Source of the DNA: DATAAM01 sp036260075
Lineage (GTDB): Bacteria; Actinomycetota; Acidimicrobiia; Acidimicrobiales; JAHWLA01
Assembly (NCBI GenBank): GCA_036260075.1
Contig: DATAAM010000180.1
Span: 1 to 15,066, forward strand
Direction: 5' to 3'
DNA: 15,066 nucleotides
This document shows positions 1 to 6,468 of this stretch, in pieces. The notes under the pieces were generated by a model. The model was not told the origin of the DNA. It saw nothing but the letters and a program-made list of their open reading frames with translations, and ran no database searches. A program made the translations under genes and the position numbers. Each line of letters begins with the position of its first letter. Positions within the stretch are counted from its first letter, which is position 1.

Positions 1-1182
1 GGCGACCGCCGCCACCGTGCCGACGCCCCCGGCTCCGAGCGCCACTCGCGCCCCGAAGTGCTCGGCCACCCACCCCGTGAGCGGCCCGCCGATGGGCGTG
101 CTGCCCACCAGCACGAGGGAGTAGAGCGCCATCACCCGTCCCCGGAAGGCGGCGTCCACGCTCAGCTGCAGCAGCGCGTTGGTGGTGACGACGAACGCCA
201 TGACGCCCGCGCCGAACAGCGCCAGCGCCACGAGGACGAGCCAGAACGTGGGTGCCACCCCCGCCGACCCGAGCGCCACCGCGGCGAGCGCGCAGGAGCC
301 GACGAGCAGCCGCGGGGAGGGTGACTCCCGGCCGGCGGCCCCCAAGGCGCCCGCCAGCGAGCCGAGGCCGGTCACCGCCGTGAGCGTGCCCAACGTGCCG
401 GCGTCGCCGTCGAAGGTGAACCGAGCGAGCAGCGGCAACACCACGTTCGTGTTCAGCGCGAAGAGGCCCACGACCGCCAAGGCGACCAGCAACGTGCGCC
501 GCTCGGTGGAGGACCACACGTGGCGCAGCCCCTCACGCAGCTGCCCGCGGGCCCGCGGCGCCCGCTCGACCGGGAGCAGCTCCTCGGGCCGCATGGCGAG
601 CAGCCCGCCGACGACCGCGGCGAACGACAGCGTGTTCAGGAGGAAGCAGGGCCAGATGCCCACGACCGGGATGAGGAGCCCGCCGATGGCAGGGCCCACC
701 ACCCTGGCCACGTTGAACATGGCGCTGTTGAGCCCGATGGCGTTCGTGAGCTCGGCCTCGCCCACCATCTCCACCACGAAGGCCTGCCGCGTGGGGGCGT
801 CGACCACGAAGGCGCACCCGTTGAGGAACGAGGCCACGAACACCATCCAGATGTCGACCACGCCGGTGGCGGTGACGATCGTGAGCGCCAGTGCGGGCAC
901 GCCGCTGAACACCTGGGTGGCGATCAGCGCCCGCCGCTTGTCGACACGGTCGGCGAGCAGGCCGCCCCACGGGCCCGCCACGAGGACCGGCAGGAACTGC
1001 AGGCCTGCCACGGTGCCCACTGCGGTGCCGCCGCCGCCCAGGCGCAGCACCAGCCACGCCATGGCGACCGACTGCATCCACGTGCCGGTGAGCGAGACGA
1101 GCTGCCCCGTGAAGAACAGCCGGTAGTTGCGGATGCGCAGCGAGCGGAACGCGTGCTGCGAGAAGGCGAGCACCTTGGTCAC
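1..1182 (-). CDS. MFS exporter, EntS-like (MFS_3 type), C-terminus cut off by window edge
   Basis: A proton-driven major facilitator exporter in the cytoplasmic membrane; the substrate is unknown. The 394 visible codons read without a stop to base 1, so roughly the last helix or helices are missing (family length is about 400-430). The MFS motif A is clear at residues 73-86 (GGLLADRVDKRRAL). The segments DAPTRQAF (128-135) and NAIGLNSAMFNVARVVGPAIGG-like 147-168 are typical of the enterobactin-exporter-like branch. Alternating hydrophobic helices fill both halves, with a charged central loop near residues 197-225. The GTG start at 1182 shares a GTGA overlap with the marR stop, and a GGAGG lies about 8 bases upstream inside the end of marR. 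The gene is therefore translationally coupled to the regulator and probably controlled by it. Family assignment is secure; substrate is not. Confidence 0.9.
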   Translation of the reverse strand, partial: MTKVLAFSQHAFRSLRIRNYRLFFTGQLVSLTGTWMQSVAMAWLVLRLGGGGTAVGTVAGLQFLPVLVAGPWGGLLADRVDKRRALIATQVFSGVPALALTIVTATGVVDIWMVFVASFLNGCAFVVDAPTRQAFVVEMVGEAELTNAIGLNSAMFNVARVVGPAIGGLLIPVVGIWPCFLLNTLSFAAVVGGLLAMRPEELLPVERAPRARGQLREGLRHVWSSTERRTLLVALAVVGLFALNTNVVLPLLARFTFDGDAGTLGTLTAVTGLGSLAGALGAAGRESPSPRLLVGSCALAAVALGSAGVAPTFWLVLVALALFGAGVMAFVVTTNALLQLSVDAAFRGRVMALYSLVLVGSTPIGGPLTGWVAEHFGARVALGAGGVGTVAAVA

Positions 1183-1625
1183 CGCTCTTCCTCCAGCAAC
1201 CGCTCGAGGACGGGGACGGCGGCGGCCAGGACCTCACGTTCCTCGTCGCTGAGCGTCCGGAGGCGCTTGGCCATGTACGCGCTGGCCCGCGACCTCGTGC
1301 GTTCGACGAAGCGCCGCCCCTCGTCGGTGAGCCGCACCCGGGCGATGCGCCGGTCGCCCGCGTCCTGTTCGCGGGCCACGAGCCCCGCGTCCTCCAAGCG
1401 GGCGACGATCTTGGTGACGGTCGGAGGCGTGACCCGCTCCGCCGCCGCCAGCTCGCCGAGCGTGGGCGATCCGAGGTTGGCGACGATCGACAGGGCGGAC
1501 AGCATCGACGGCGTCGTCTCCATGGTCGTGGCCTCCTGCCGGGCCCGTCGCACGAGCCGGGCCATGACCAGCCGCAGGCGCGCCGCCAGCTCGTTGGTGT
1601 CCCGGCTCACGGTTGACGCCTTCAT
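1179..1625 (-). CDS. MarR-family transcriptional regulator
   Basis: A 148-residue dimeric winged-helix repressor, normal length for MarR. Helices at about 10-50 form the dimer interface. The recognition helix is about 66-79 (TPPTVTKIVARLED), and the wing is at 88-103 with the family pattern DAGDRRIARVRLTDEG. Its stop overlaps the start of the MFS exporter, the usual arrangement of a MarR repressor with its target pump. The ATG at 1625 was chosen because a -10-like TAGTTT lies 8 bases upstream, which would give a nearly leaderless transcript; there is no well-spaced Shine-Dalgarno. A 28-base palindrome covers this promoter, so autorepression relieved by a small phenolic or drug-like ligand is the natural inference. 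The ligand cannot be read from the sequence. Confidence 0.93.
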   Translation of the reverse strand: MKASTVSRDTNELAARLRLVMARLVRRARQEATTMETTPSMLSALSIVANLGSPTLGELAAAERVTPPTVTKIVARLEDAGLVAREQDAGDRRIARVRLTDEGRRFVERTRSRASAYMAKRLRTLSDEEREVLAAAVPVLERLLEEER

Positions 1626-1626
1626 G

Positions 1627-1654
1627 CTTTCCCAAACTAATTAGTCAGGGAAAG
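1627..1654. promoter_or_regulatory. Palindromic operator of the marR-MFS operon
   Basis: Arms CTTTCCC (1627-1633) and GGGAAAG (1648-1654) are perfect inverted repeats sharing one centre (between 1640 and 1641) with an inner perfect palindrome ACTAATTAGT (1636-1645). In all, 24 of 28 bases are symmetric. The AT-rich core resembles known MarR-family operators. It covers the predicted -10 and ends 1 base from the marR start codon, so binding would block transcription. The symmetry is seen directly; use by this MarR is inference. Confidence 0.8.
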
Positions 1655-1663
1655 TATTTCCAA
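1634..1663 (-). promoter_or_regulatory. Predicted marR promoter
   Basis: On the minus strand, TTGGAA (1663-1658) could be a -35 box and TAGTTT (1639-1634) a -10 box, 18 bases apart. The start codon follows 8 bases after the -10, implying a leaderless or near-leaderless mRNA. The elements overlap the palindromic operator. Confidence 0.5.
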
Positions 1664-1674
1664 CCGATTGCCGT

Positions 1675-2922
1675 CTACGGGAAGAGGCCGCGGGCGCTGA
1701 TGGCCTCCGCCACCCGTTCGACGGCCAGCGCGAAGGCCGAGCGCCGCAGGGAGACGTCGAGCGTCTCCGCCTTGGCCCAGACCGCCTGGAAGGCCTCGTC
1801 GATGACCTGCCGCAACCGGGTCGCCACCGTGGCCTCGTCCCACGCGTAGCCCTGACGGCTCTGCGCCCACTCGAAGTAGGAGGCGGTCACACCCCCGGCG
1901 TTGGCGAGGATGTCGGGGACGACGACGACCTCCCGGCGGTCGAGCACGGGGTCGGCGGCGGGCGTGGTGGGGCCGTTGGCCGCCTCCACGACCACCTTCG
2001 TGTCGAGCATCTCCGCGACCCGCTCGTCGATGGCGCCCGCCAGCGCGGCGGGCACGACGAGGTCGCACTCGATGCCCCACATGTCCTCGGGATCGATGGG
2101 GTCGCCGCCGTCGAAGCCCCCCACGGTGCCCGCGTGGGCGACGTGGTCGGCCAGGGCCGACGGATCGAGCCCGCCCGGGTTGTGCACGGCGCCGCCGATG
2201 TCGCTCACGGCCACGACTCGCATGCCCGCGGACGACAGCAGGAACGCCAGCGGGCCGCCGACCTTGCCGAAGCCCTGGATGATCGCCCGGCTGCCCGCGA
2301 ACGGGATCTCCAGCGCCGCGAAGGCGGCTCGGGCGCACAGCAGCACTCCCGTCGACGTGGCGCCCGCGTGCCCTCGGGTGCCGCCGATCGACAACGGCTT
2401 GCCGGTGACGGACCCGGGCAGCAGCTCGCCGCGCATCATCGACAGCGTGTCCATCAGCCACGCCATGACCCGGCCGTCGGTGTTGACGTCGGGCGCGGGC
2501 ACGTCCTTGTCGGGCCCGAGGAGGGGTGAGATCTCCAGCGTGTAGCGGCGGGTCAGCCGCTCCAGCTCGTTGATGGACAGGCGGGTGGGGTCGCAGCGCA
2601 CGCCGCCTTTGCCGCCGCCGAACGGGAGGCCGGCCACGGCCGTCTTGAACGTCATCGACGCCGCCAGCGCCGCCACCTCGCGCGCGTCGAGGTCGGGATG
2701 GAACCGGATGCCGCCCTTGGCGGGGCCGCGGGTGGTGTCGTGGTGCACGCGCCAACCGGTGAACACCTCGACCCTGCCGTCGTCCATGCGCACGGGGATG
2801 GCCACTTCGAGCACCCGGCGCGGCGTGCGCAGCAGGCGGTGGAGGTCGGGGTCGAGGCCCGTGAGCTTGGCGGCGTCGTCCAGTCGCTCGAGGATTGCGG
2901 CCCACGGATCGCTGGTGGTCAC
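1675..2922 (-). CDS. Glu/Leu/Phe/Val dehydrogenase (glutamate dehydrogenase-like)
   Basis: A 415-residue cytoplasmic enzyme for reversible oxidative deamination of an amino acid (probably glutamate) to its 2-oxo acid, releasing ammonia. The dimerisation/catalytic domain shows PAKGGIRFHP (67-76), TFKTA (91-95) and GGGKGG (102-107). Lysines 69, 93 and 105 match the substrate and catalytic lysines of the family, and PAPDV gives Asp145. The Rossmann domain has GFGKVG (217-222), with Asp241 at the end of the next strand, which favours NAD over NADP (inference). Length is normal. The GTG start at 2922 lies 9 bases after the stop of the Nfu-like gene, with no clear Shine-Dalgarno. Leucine or valine dehydrogenases are usually nearer 350-370 residues, so glutamate is preferred but not proved. 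It lies opposite the arginine/ornithine genes and would fit handling of their nitrogen. Confidence 0.9.
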   Translation of the reverse strand: MTTSDPWAAILERLDDAAKLTGLDPDLHRLLRTPRRVLEVAIPVRMDDGRVEVFTGWRVHHDTTRGPAKGGIRFHPDLDAREVAALAASMTFKTAVAGLPFGGGKGGVRCDPTRLSINELERLTRRYTLEISPLLGPDKDVPAPDVNTDGRVMAWLMDTLSMMRGELLPGSVTGKPLSIGGTRGHAGATSTGVLLCARAAFAALEIPFAGSRAIIQGFGKVGGPLAFLLSSAGMRVVAVSDIGGAVHNPGGLDPSALADHVAHAGTVGGFDGGDPIDPEDMWGIECDLVVPAALAGAIDERVAEMLDTKVVVEAANGPTTPAADPVLDRREVVVVPDILANAGGVTASYFEWAQSRQGYAWDEATVATRLRQVIDEAFQAVWAKAETLDVSLRRSAFALAVERVAEAISARGLFP

Positions 2923-2931
2923 GCGCCGCGC

Positions 2932-3240
2932 CTAGGGGATCGAGGGGGTCACGCCGGCGGTGTAGTGGATGAACAGCGCTTCGATCTCGTCGCGGAGCTC
3001 GCCGGCGTCGACCCCGCTGCTCACCTCGACGGTGACCACGTTGGAGTACACGTGGACGGCCTCGACCCCCGGGCGGCGGAACAGGCGACGGGCCAGCTCG
3101 TCGGGTGGGCGGTCGCCGGTGGCGTCGGCTGCCGAGCGGTAGCGCTCGTGTCCCATGCCGGTGAGGCTGCGGTTGAGCTCGAAGCGCACGACGCCTGGGC
3201 GCGTAGCGGGTTTCTCGATGACGGTGATCGGCTGGCCCAT
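2932..3240 (-). CDS. NifU/Nfu N-terminal domain-like small protein
   Basis: A 102-residue soluble protein resembling the Nfu N-terminal domain. The pattern is a phenylalanine-containing first strand (VVRFELNRSL, 17-26), an ERYRSA segment (32-37), then PPDELARRLFRRPGVEAVHVYSNVVTVEV (positions 45-73), ending in an acidic helix. Full Nfu proteins carry a second domain with a CxxC that binds an Fe-S cluster. This protein has no cysteine at all, so it cannot be a stand-alone cluster scaffold; a helper or interaction role is possible. It is the first gene of a likely two-gene unit with the dehydrogenase. The ATG at 3240 has a TAACCT box 11 bases upstream. Function unknown beyond the domain resemblance. 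Confidence 0.75.
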   Translation of the reverse strand: MGQPITVIEKPATRPGVVRFELNRSLTGMGHERYRSAADATGDRPPDELARRLFRRPGVEAVHVYSNVVTVEVSSGVDAGELRDEIEALFIHYTAGVTPSIP

Positions 3241-3281
3241 GGCGGTCCTGGAGGTTAGCCCGTCGCTACGCTGGCCGATCG
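3241..3281. promoter_or_regulatory. Divergent promoter region between the Nfu-like and AI-2E genes
   Basis: This 41-base gap separates divergent starts. On the minus strand TAACCT (3257-3252) lies 11 bases before the ATG at 3240. On the plus strand TACGCT (3267-3272) lies 9 bases before the ATG at 3282. Both fit the TAnnnT -10 shape, with little or no room for a leader. No convincing -35 boxes are seen. Confidence 0.5.
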
Positions 3282-4391
3282 ATGCCGCCCGCCCGCGCCC
3301 GCGAGCCGATCCCCTGGCGGGTCATCTTCGCCTCGATCCTGTCGGTGGTCGCGGTCTTCACCGCCATCGGCATCCTCCGCAACGTGGCCCGCATCGTCAC
3401 GTGGCTGGTGATCGCCGGGTTCTTCGCCGTGATCCTCACGCCCCCGGTCGACTTCCTCGTCCACCGCCTGCGGTTCCGCCGGGCGGTCGCCACGCTCGTC
3501 GTCTTCCTCCTCGGGCTGGGCCTGTTCTCGGCCATGACGTACGCGTTCGTGCGGCCCATCGTCGACCAGTCACAGGAGTTCGTCGACAACCTGCCCCGCT
3601 ACGTCGCCGACGCCAAGGCGGGCCGCGGCCCCATCGGCGACCTCGTCACCCGCTACGACCTCGACGAGCGCGTCGAGGAGAACCAGGACAGGTTCCGCCA
3701 GTCGCTCAACGAGCTGGGACGCAACAGCCTCGACATCCTGCGCAACATCGGCAACGCCGTGGCGGCGGGGCTCACGATCTTCGTGCTGGCCTTCCTCATG
3801 ATCATCCAGGGCCCCGACATGGTCCGCACCATCCAGAACGCGCTGTCGCCGCCCACGCGCGAACGGGTGAGCCGCGTGGCGGCCGACTGCGCCCGGTCGG
3901 TCACCGGCTACATGGCAGGCAACCTGCTGATCAGCGTGATCGCGGGCGTGGCCACCTTCGCGTGGCTGTTCGTGGTGGGCGTCCCGTTCCGGGGCGTGCT
4001 CGCGCTGTGGGTCGCCTTCGCCGACCTCATCCCGCTGGTGGGCGCCACGCTCGGCGCCATCCCCGCCGTCCTCGTGGCCTTCCTCCACTCCACGACCGCC
4101 GGGATCGCCACGCTCGCCTTCTTCGTGGCCTACCAGCAGTTCGAGAACCACATCCTCCAGGTCACGATCATGTCGAGGACCGTGAAGCTCAACCCGCTCG
4201 CCGTGCTCGTCAGCGTGCTCGTGGGCGTGGAGCTGTTCGGCATCCTCGGCGCCCTCCTCGCCATCCCGGCGGCCGGGATCATCCAGGTGATCGTGCGCGA
4301 CCTCTACGACGAGCGCACGGGCCGGTTGAAGGAGGAGCCCACCGTGGGCGAGGAGGAACGGCCTGTCACGGCCGAGGAGGCCGCCTCCTGA
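3282..4391 (+). CDS. AI-2E family transporter-like membrane protein
   Basis: A 369-residue polytopic inner-membrane protein of the AI-2E/PerM/TqsA family, at the family's usual length. Paired hydrophobic helices occupy about 13-55, then 68-92. A charged soluble region follows (about 95-155), then helices at about 158-176, 210-232, 236-268, 272-286 and 306-340. The family signature segments are present: DLIPLVGATLGAIPA (248-262) and YQQFENHILQVTIMSRTVKLNP (284-305). The tail from 341 is charged and acidic, probably cytoplasmic. Its stop overlaps the next gene's ATG by one base (TGATG at 4389-4393), so it is coupled to the ornithine cyclodeaminase gene. Family members export different things, including autoinducer-2 and, in some cases, ions. 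A role in moving a product of arginine breakdown is a guess from position only. Confidence 0.9.
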   Translation: MPPARAREPIPWRVIFASILSVVAVFTAIGILRNVARIVTWLVIAGFFAVILTPPVDFLVHRLRFRRAVATLVVFLLGLGLFSAMTYAFVRPIVDQSQEFVDNLPRYVADAKAGRGPIGDLVTRYDLDERVEENQDRFRQSLNELGRNSLDILRNIGNAVAAGLTIFVLAFLMIIQGPDMVRTIQNALSPPTRERVSRVAADCARSVTGYMAGNLLISVIAGVATFAWLFVVGVPFRGVLALWVAFADLIPLVGATLGAIPAVLVAFLHSTTAGIATLAFFVAYQQFENHILQVTIMSRTVKLNPLAVLVSVLVGVELFGILGALLAIPAAGIIQVIVRDLYDERTGRLKEEPTVGEEERPVTAEEAAS

Positions 4392-5602
4392 TGCCGGCCG
4401 AGGTGGTCGAGGTCGAAGGCCACATCATCGACTCGCTCATCCTGGCCAAGGTGCTCGACGTGATCGTGGCGACCGGCGCCGAGTACCGCATGCTCGAGGT
4501 GGACATCGGCAAGACCAACACCGACACCAGCCGGGCCCGCCTCGAGATCAGCGCCCCCGACGACGCCGCGCTCGACGCGCTCCTCGTGGAGCTGCAGGCC
4601 CACGGAGCCAACCGAGTGCACCAGGCCGACGCCGAGCTGGTGGCCTGCGACCGCGACGGCGTGCTCCCCGCCGGGTTCTACTCGACGACGAACCTGCCCA
4701 CGTGGGTGCGCATCGACGGGCGCTGGGTGCCGGTGGAGAACCCGGAGATGGACTGCGGCCTGGTCGTGCGCGACGACGGGCGGGCCCGCACCCTCCCCAT
4801 GCACCGGGCCCGCACCGGCGACCGCGTGGTCGTGGGGCACGAGGGCGTCCGCGTTCGAGGGCCCGAGCTGCCCCGGGGCTCGCACCCGTTCGAGTTCATG
4901 AGCTCGGAGGTGTCCTCGGAGAAGCCGAAGGCCCTGCTGGTGGCCGACGTGGCCGCCCGCATCCGTCGGGCCAAGGAGGCGGGCGGCAAGGTGCTCGCCG
5001 TGTGCGGCCCCGCCGTCGTCCACACCGGCGCCGGTCCCGACGTGGCCGCGCTCGTGCGTGAGGGTTGGATCGACGTGCTCTTCGCGGGCAACGGGTTCGC
5101 CACCCACGACATCGAGTCGAACGTCATGGGCACCTCGCTGGGCGTGTCCGTGGAGGCCGGCACGTCGTCGGAGGGCGGCCACGCCAATCACCTGCGCGTG
5201 ATCAACGAGGTGCGCCGGTACGGCTCGATCGCCGCAGCCGTGGAAGCGGGCTACGTCGACGGCGGCGTGATGTACGAGTGCGTGAAGCGGGGCGTGCCGT
5301 TCGTCCTGGGCGGATCGGTCCGCGACGACGGGCCCCTCCCCGACGTGTACACCGACGTGGTGGAGGCGGCCGACGCCATGCGGTACCTCTTGCCGGGCGT
5401 GCAGGTGGCCCTCATGCTGGCGTCCACCCTGCACGCCATCGCCACCGGCAACCTCCTGCGCGCCGATGTCGAGACGTTCTGCGTCGACATCAACCAGGCC
5501 GTCGTCACCAAGCTGGCCGACCGCGGCAGCCACCAGGCGCTCGGCATCGTCACCGACGTGGGACTGTTCGTGGAGGGGCTCCGGGAGCAGCTCGTCGGGT
5601 GA
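4391..5602 (+). CDS. TIGR00300-type ornithine cyclodeaminase (LOR/SDH-domain protein)
   Basis: A 403-residue cytoplasmic enzyme of the TIGR00300 family, once labelled LOR/SDH bifunctional. Characterised members convert ornithine to proline and ammonia with NAD: the methanogen enzyme and the C-terminal part of cyanobacterial AgrE. The first ~115 residues form the small LOR-like domain, beginning VEVEGHIIDSLILAKVLD (6-23). The later NAD-binding part carries CGPAVVHTG (205-213), FAGNGFATHDIE (231-242), EGGHANHLR (261-269), GSVRDDGPLPDVYTD (308-322) and DINQAVVTKLADRGS-HQ (366-382). It is unrelated to the classical mu-crystallin-type cyclodeaminase. The open frame extends upstream through the previous gene, but ATG 4391 fits the family N-terminus and the TGATG coupling. 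It is followed by, and overlaps, the arginine dihydrolase-like gene, which would supply its substrate. Confidence 0.85.
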   Translation: MPAEVVEVEGHIIDSLILAKVLDVIVATGAEYRMLEVDIGKTNTDTSRARLEISAPDDAALDALLVELQAHGANRVHQADAELVACDRDGVLPAGFYSTTNLPTWVRIDGRWVPVENPEMDCGLVVRDDGRARTLPMHRARTGDRVVVGHEGVRVRGPELPRGSHPFEFMSSEVSSEKPKALLVADVAARIRRAKEAGGKVLAVCGPAVVHTGAGPDVAALVREGWIDVLFAGNGFATHDIESNVMGTSLGVSVEAGTSSEGGHANHLRVINEVRRYGSIAAAVEAGYVDGGVMYECVKRGVPFVLGGSVRDDGPLPDVYTDVVEAADAMRYLLPGVQVALMLASTLHAIATGNLLRADVETFCVDINQAVVTKLADRGSHQALGIVTDVGLFVEGLREQLVG

Positions 5603-6441
5603 GCAGCCTCACGTGGGGCAGGCACTACCTCATGTGCCCACCCGAGCACTTCGGCGTCCTCTACGAGATCAACCCGTGGATGCACCGCGAGGTGGCCGTC
5701 GACCGAGATCGGGCCCGCGCCCAGTGGGAGTCGCTGCGCGCCACTCTCGAGGCAGCGGGCGCCCGGGTGGAGGTGCTCCCACCCGAGCCCGACGTGCCCG
5801 ACCTCGTCTTCACCGCCAACGCCGGGCTCGTGAACGGCGACCAGTTCGTCCCCTCCCGCTTCCGCCATCCGGAACGACAGGCCGAGGTGCCCTACGACGT
5901 GGCGTGGTTCCGCGCCCACGGCTTCCGGGTCGAGGAGCTTCCCGAGGGCGTGTCGCACGAGGGAGCCGGCGACGCCCTGCCGTTCGGCGGCGTGCTCGTG
6001 TCGGGCTACCGGTTCCGCTCGGACGCCTCCTCGCACGCCTACGTGTCGCGGCTCACCAACGCCGCCGTGCGCTCGGTGGAGCTGATTGACGAGCGCTTCT
6101 ACCACCTCGACATCACGTTCTGCCCGCTCGACGACCGCCGGGCGATTGTCAACCCGTTGGCATGGGACGACTACGGCCGCCGGGTCGTGCAGGCCTTGGT
6201 GCCGGAGCCTCTCGTGCTCGAGCCCGACGAGGCACTGGCCTTCTGCGCCAACTCGGTGGTCGTCGACCGCGTGGTGGTGATGCCTGCGGTGCCCGCTCGG
6301 GTCGGCCGGCAGCTCGAGGCCTGGGGCTTCGAGCCCGTCGAGTGCCGAGTCGACGAGTTCCTGAAGGCGGGGGGCGGCTGCCGCTGCCTCACGCTGGCGC
6401 TCGACGTGACCTTGGTGCCACCGTCGGGCGTCGGCGCCTAG
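5599..6441 (+). CDS. Arginine dihydrolase-like guanidino-group hydrolase (GME superfamily; ArgZ/AgrE N-terminal type)
   Basis: A 280-residue cytoplasmic enzyme of the guanidino-group-modifying fold (arginine deiminase, DDAH, amidinotransferase). The start WGRHYLMCPPEHFGVLYEINPWM (6-28) and PDLVFTANAGL (67-77, Asn74) match the N-terminal domain of cyanobacterial ArgZ/AgrE, which turns arginine into ornithine, CO2 and two ammonia. Active-site candidates are Glu121 and Asp125 (EGAGD), His169 (YHLD) and a nucleophilic cysteine in GGGCRC, most likely Cys263, with Cys261 extra. The GTG start at 5599 overlaps the preceding stop (GTGA), a strong sign of shared expression with the ornithine cyclodeaminase. 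Dimethylargininase or another guanidine hydrolase remains possible; the cyclodeaminase partner favours arginine dihydrolase. The N-terminal match and active-site set are read from the sequence; the exact reaction is inferred. Confidence 0.82.
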   Translation: MSSLTWGRHYLMCPPEHFGVLYEINPWMHREVAVDRDRARAQWESLRATLEAAGARVEVLPPEPDVPDLVFTANAGLVNGDQFVPSRFRHPERQAEVPYDVAWFRAHGFRVEELPEGVSHEGAGDALPFGGVLVSGYRFRSDASSHAYVSRLTNAAVRSVELIDERFYHLDITFCPLDDRRAIVNPLAWDDYGRRVVQALVPEPLVLEPDEALAFCANSVVVDRVVVMPAVPARVGRQLEAWGFEPVECRVDEFLKAGGGCRCLTLALDVTLVPPSGVGA

Positions 6442-6464
6442 GCTCCGACTCGGCAAGGGGGAGG
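6439..6464 (+). promoter_or_regulatory. Possible promoter and strong ribosome-binding site of the Nudix gene
   Basis: TAGGCT (6439-6444) overlaps the stop codon of the preceding gene and has the -10 shape seen elsewhere in this window. A purine-rich AAGGGGGAGG (6455-6464) ends 4 bases before the ATG at 6469 and decides that start. It is the clearest Shine-Dalgarno in the window, so the gene may be expressed separately from the arginine genes. Confidence 0.45.
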
Positions 6465-6468
6465 CAGC

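Noticed and set aside
3155..4390. N-terminal extension of the ornithine cyclodeaminase frame
   Set aside because: The extension is Arg/Pro-rich and overlaps the AI-2E gene in another frame. Family similarity begins at the ATG at 4391.
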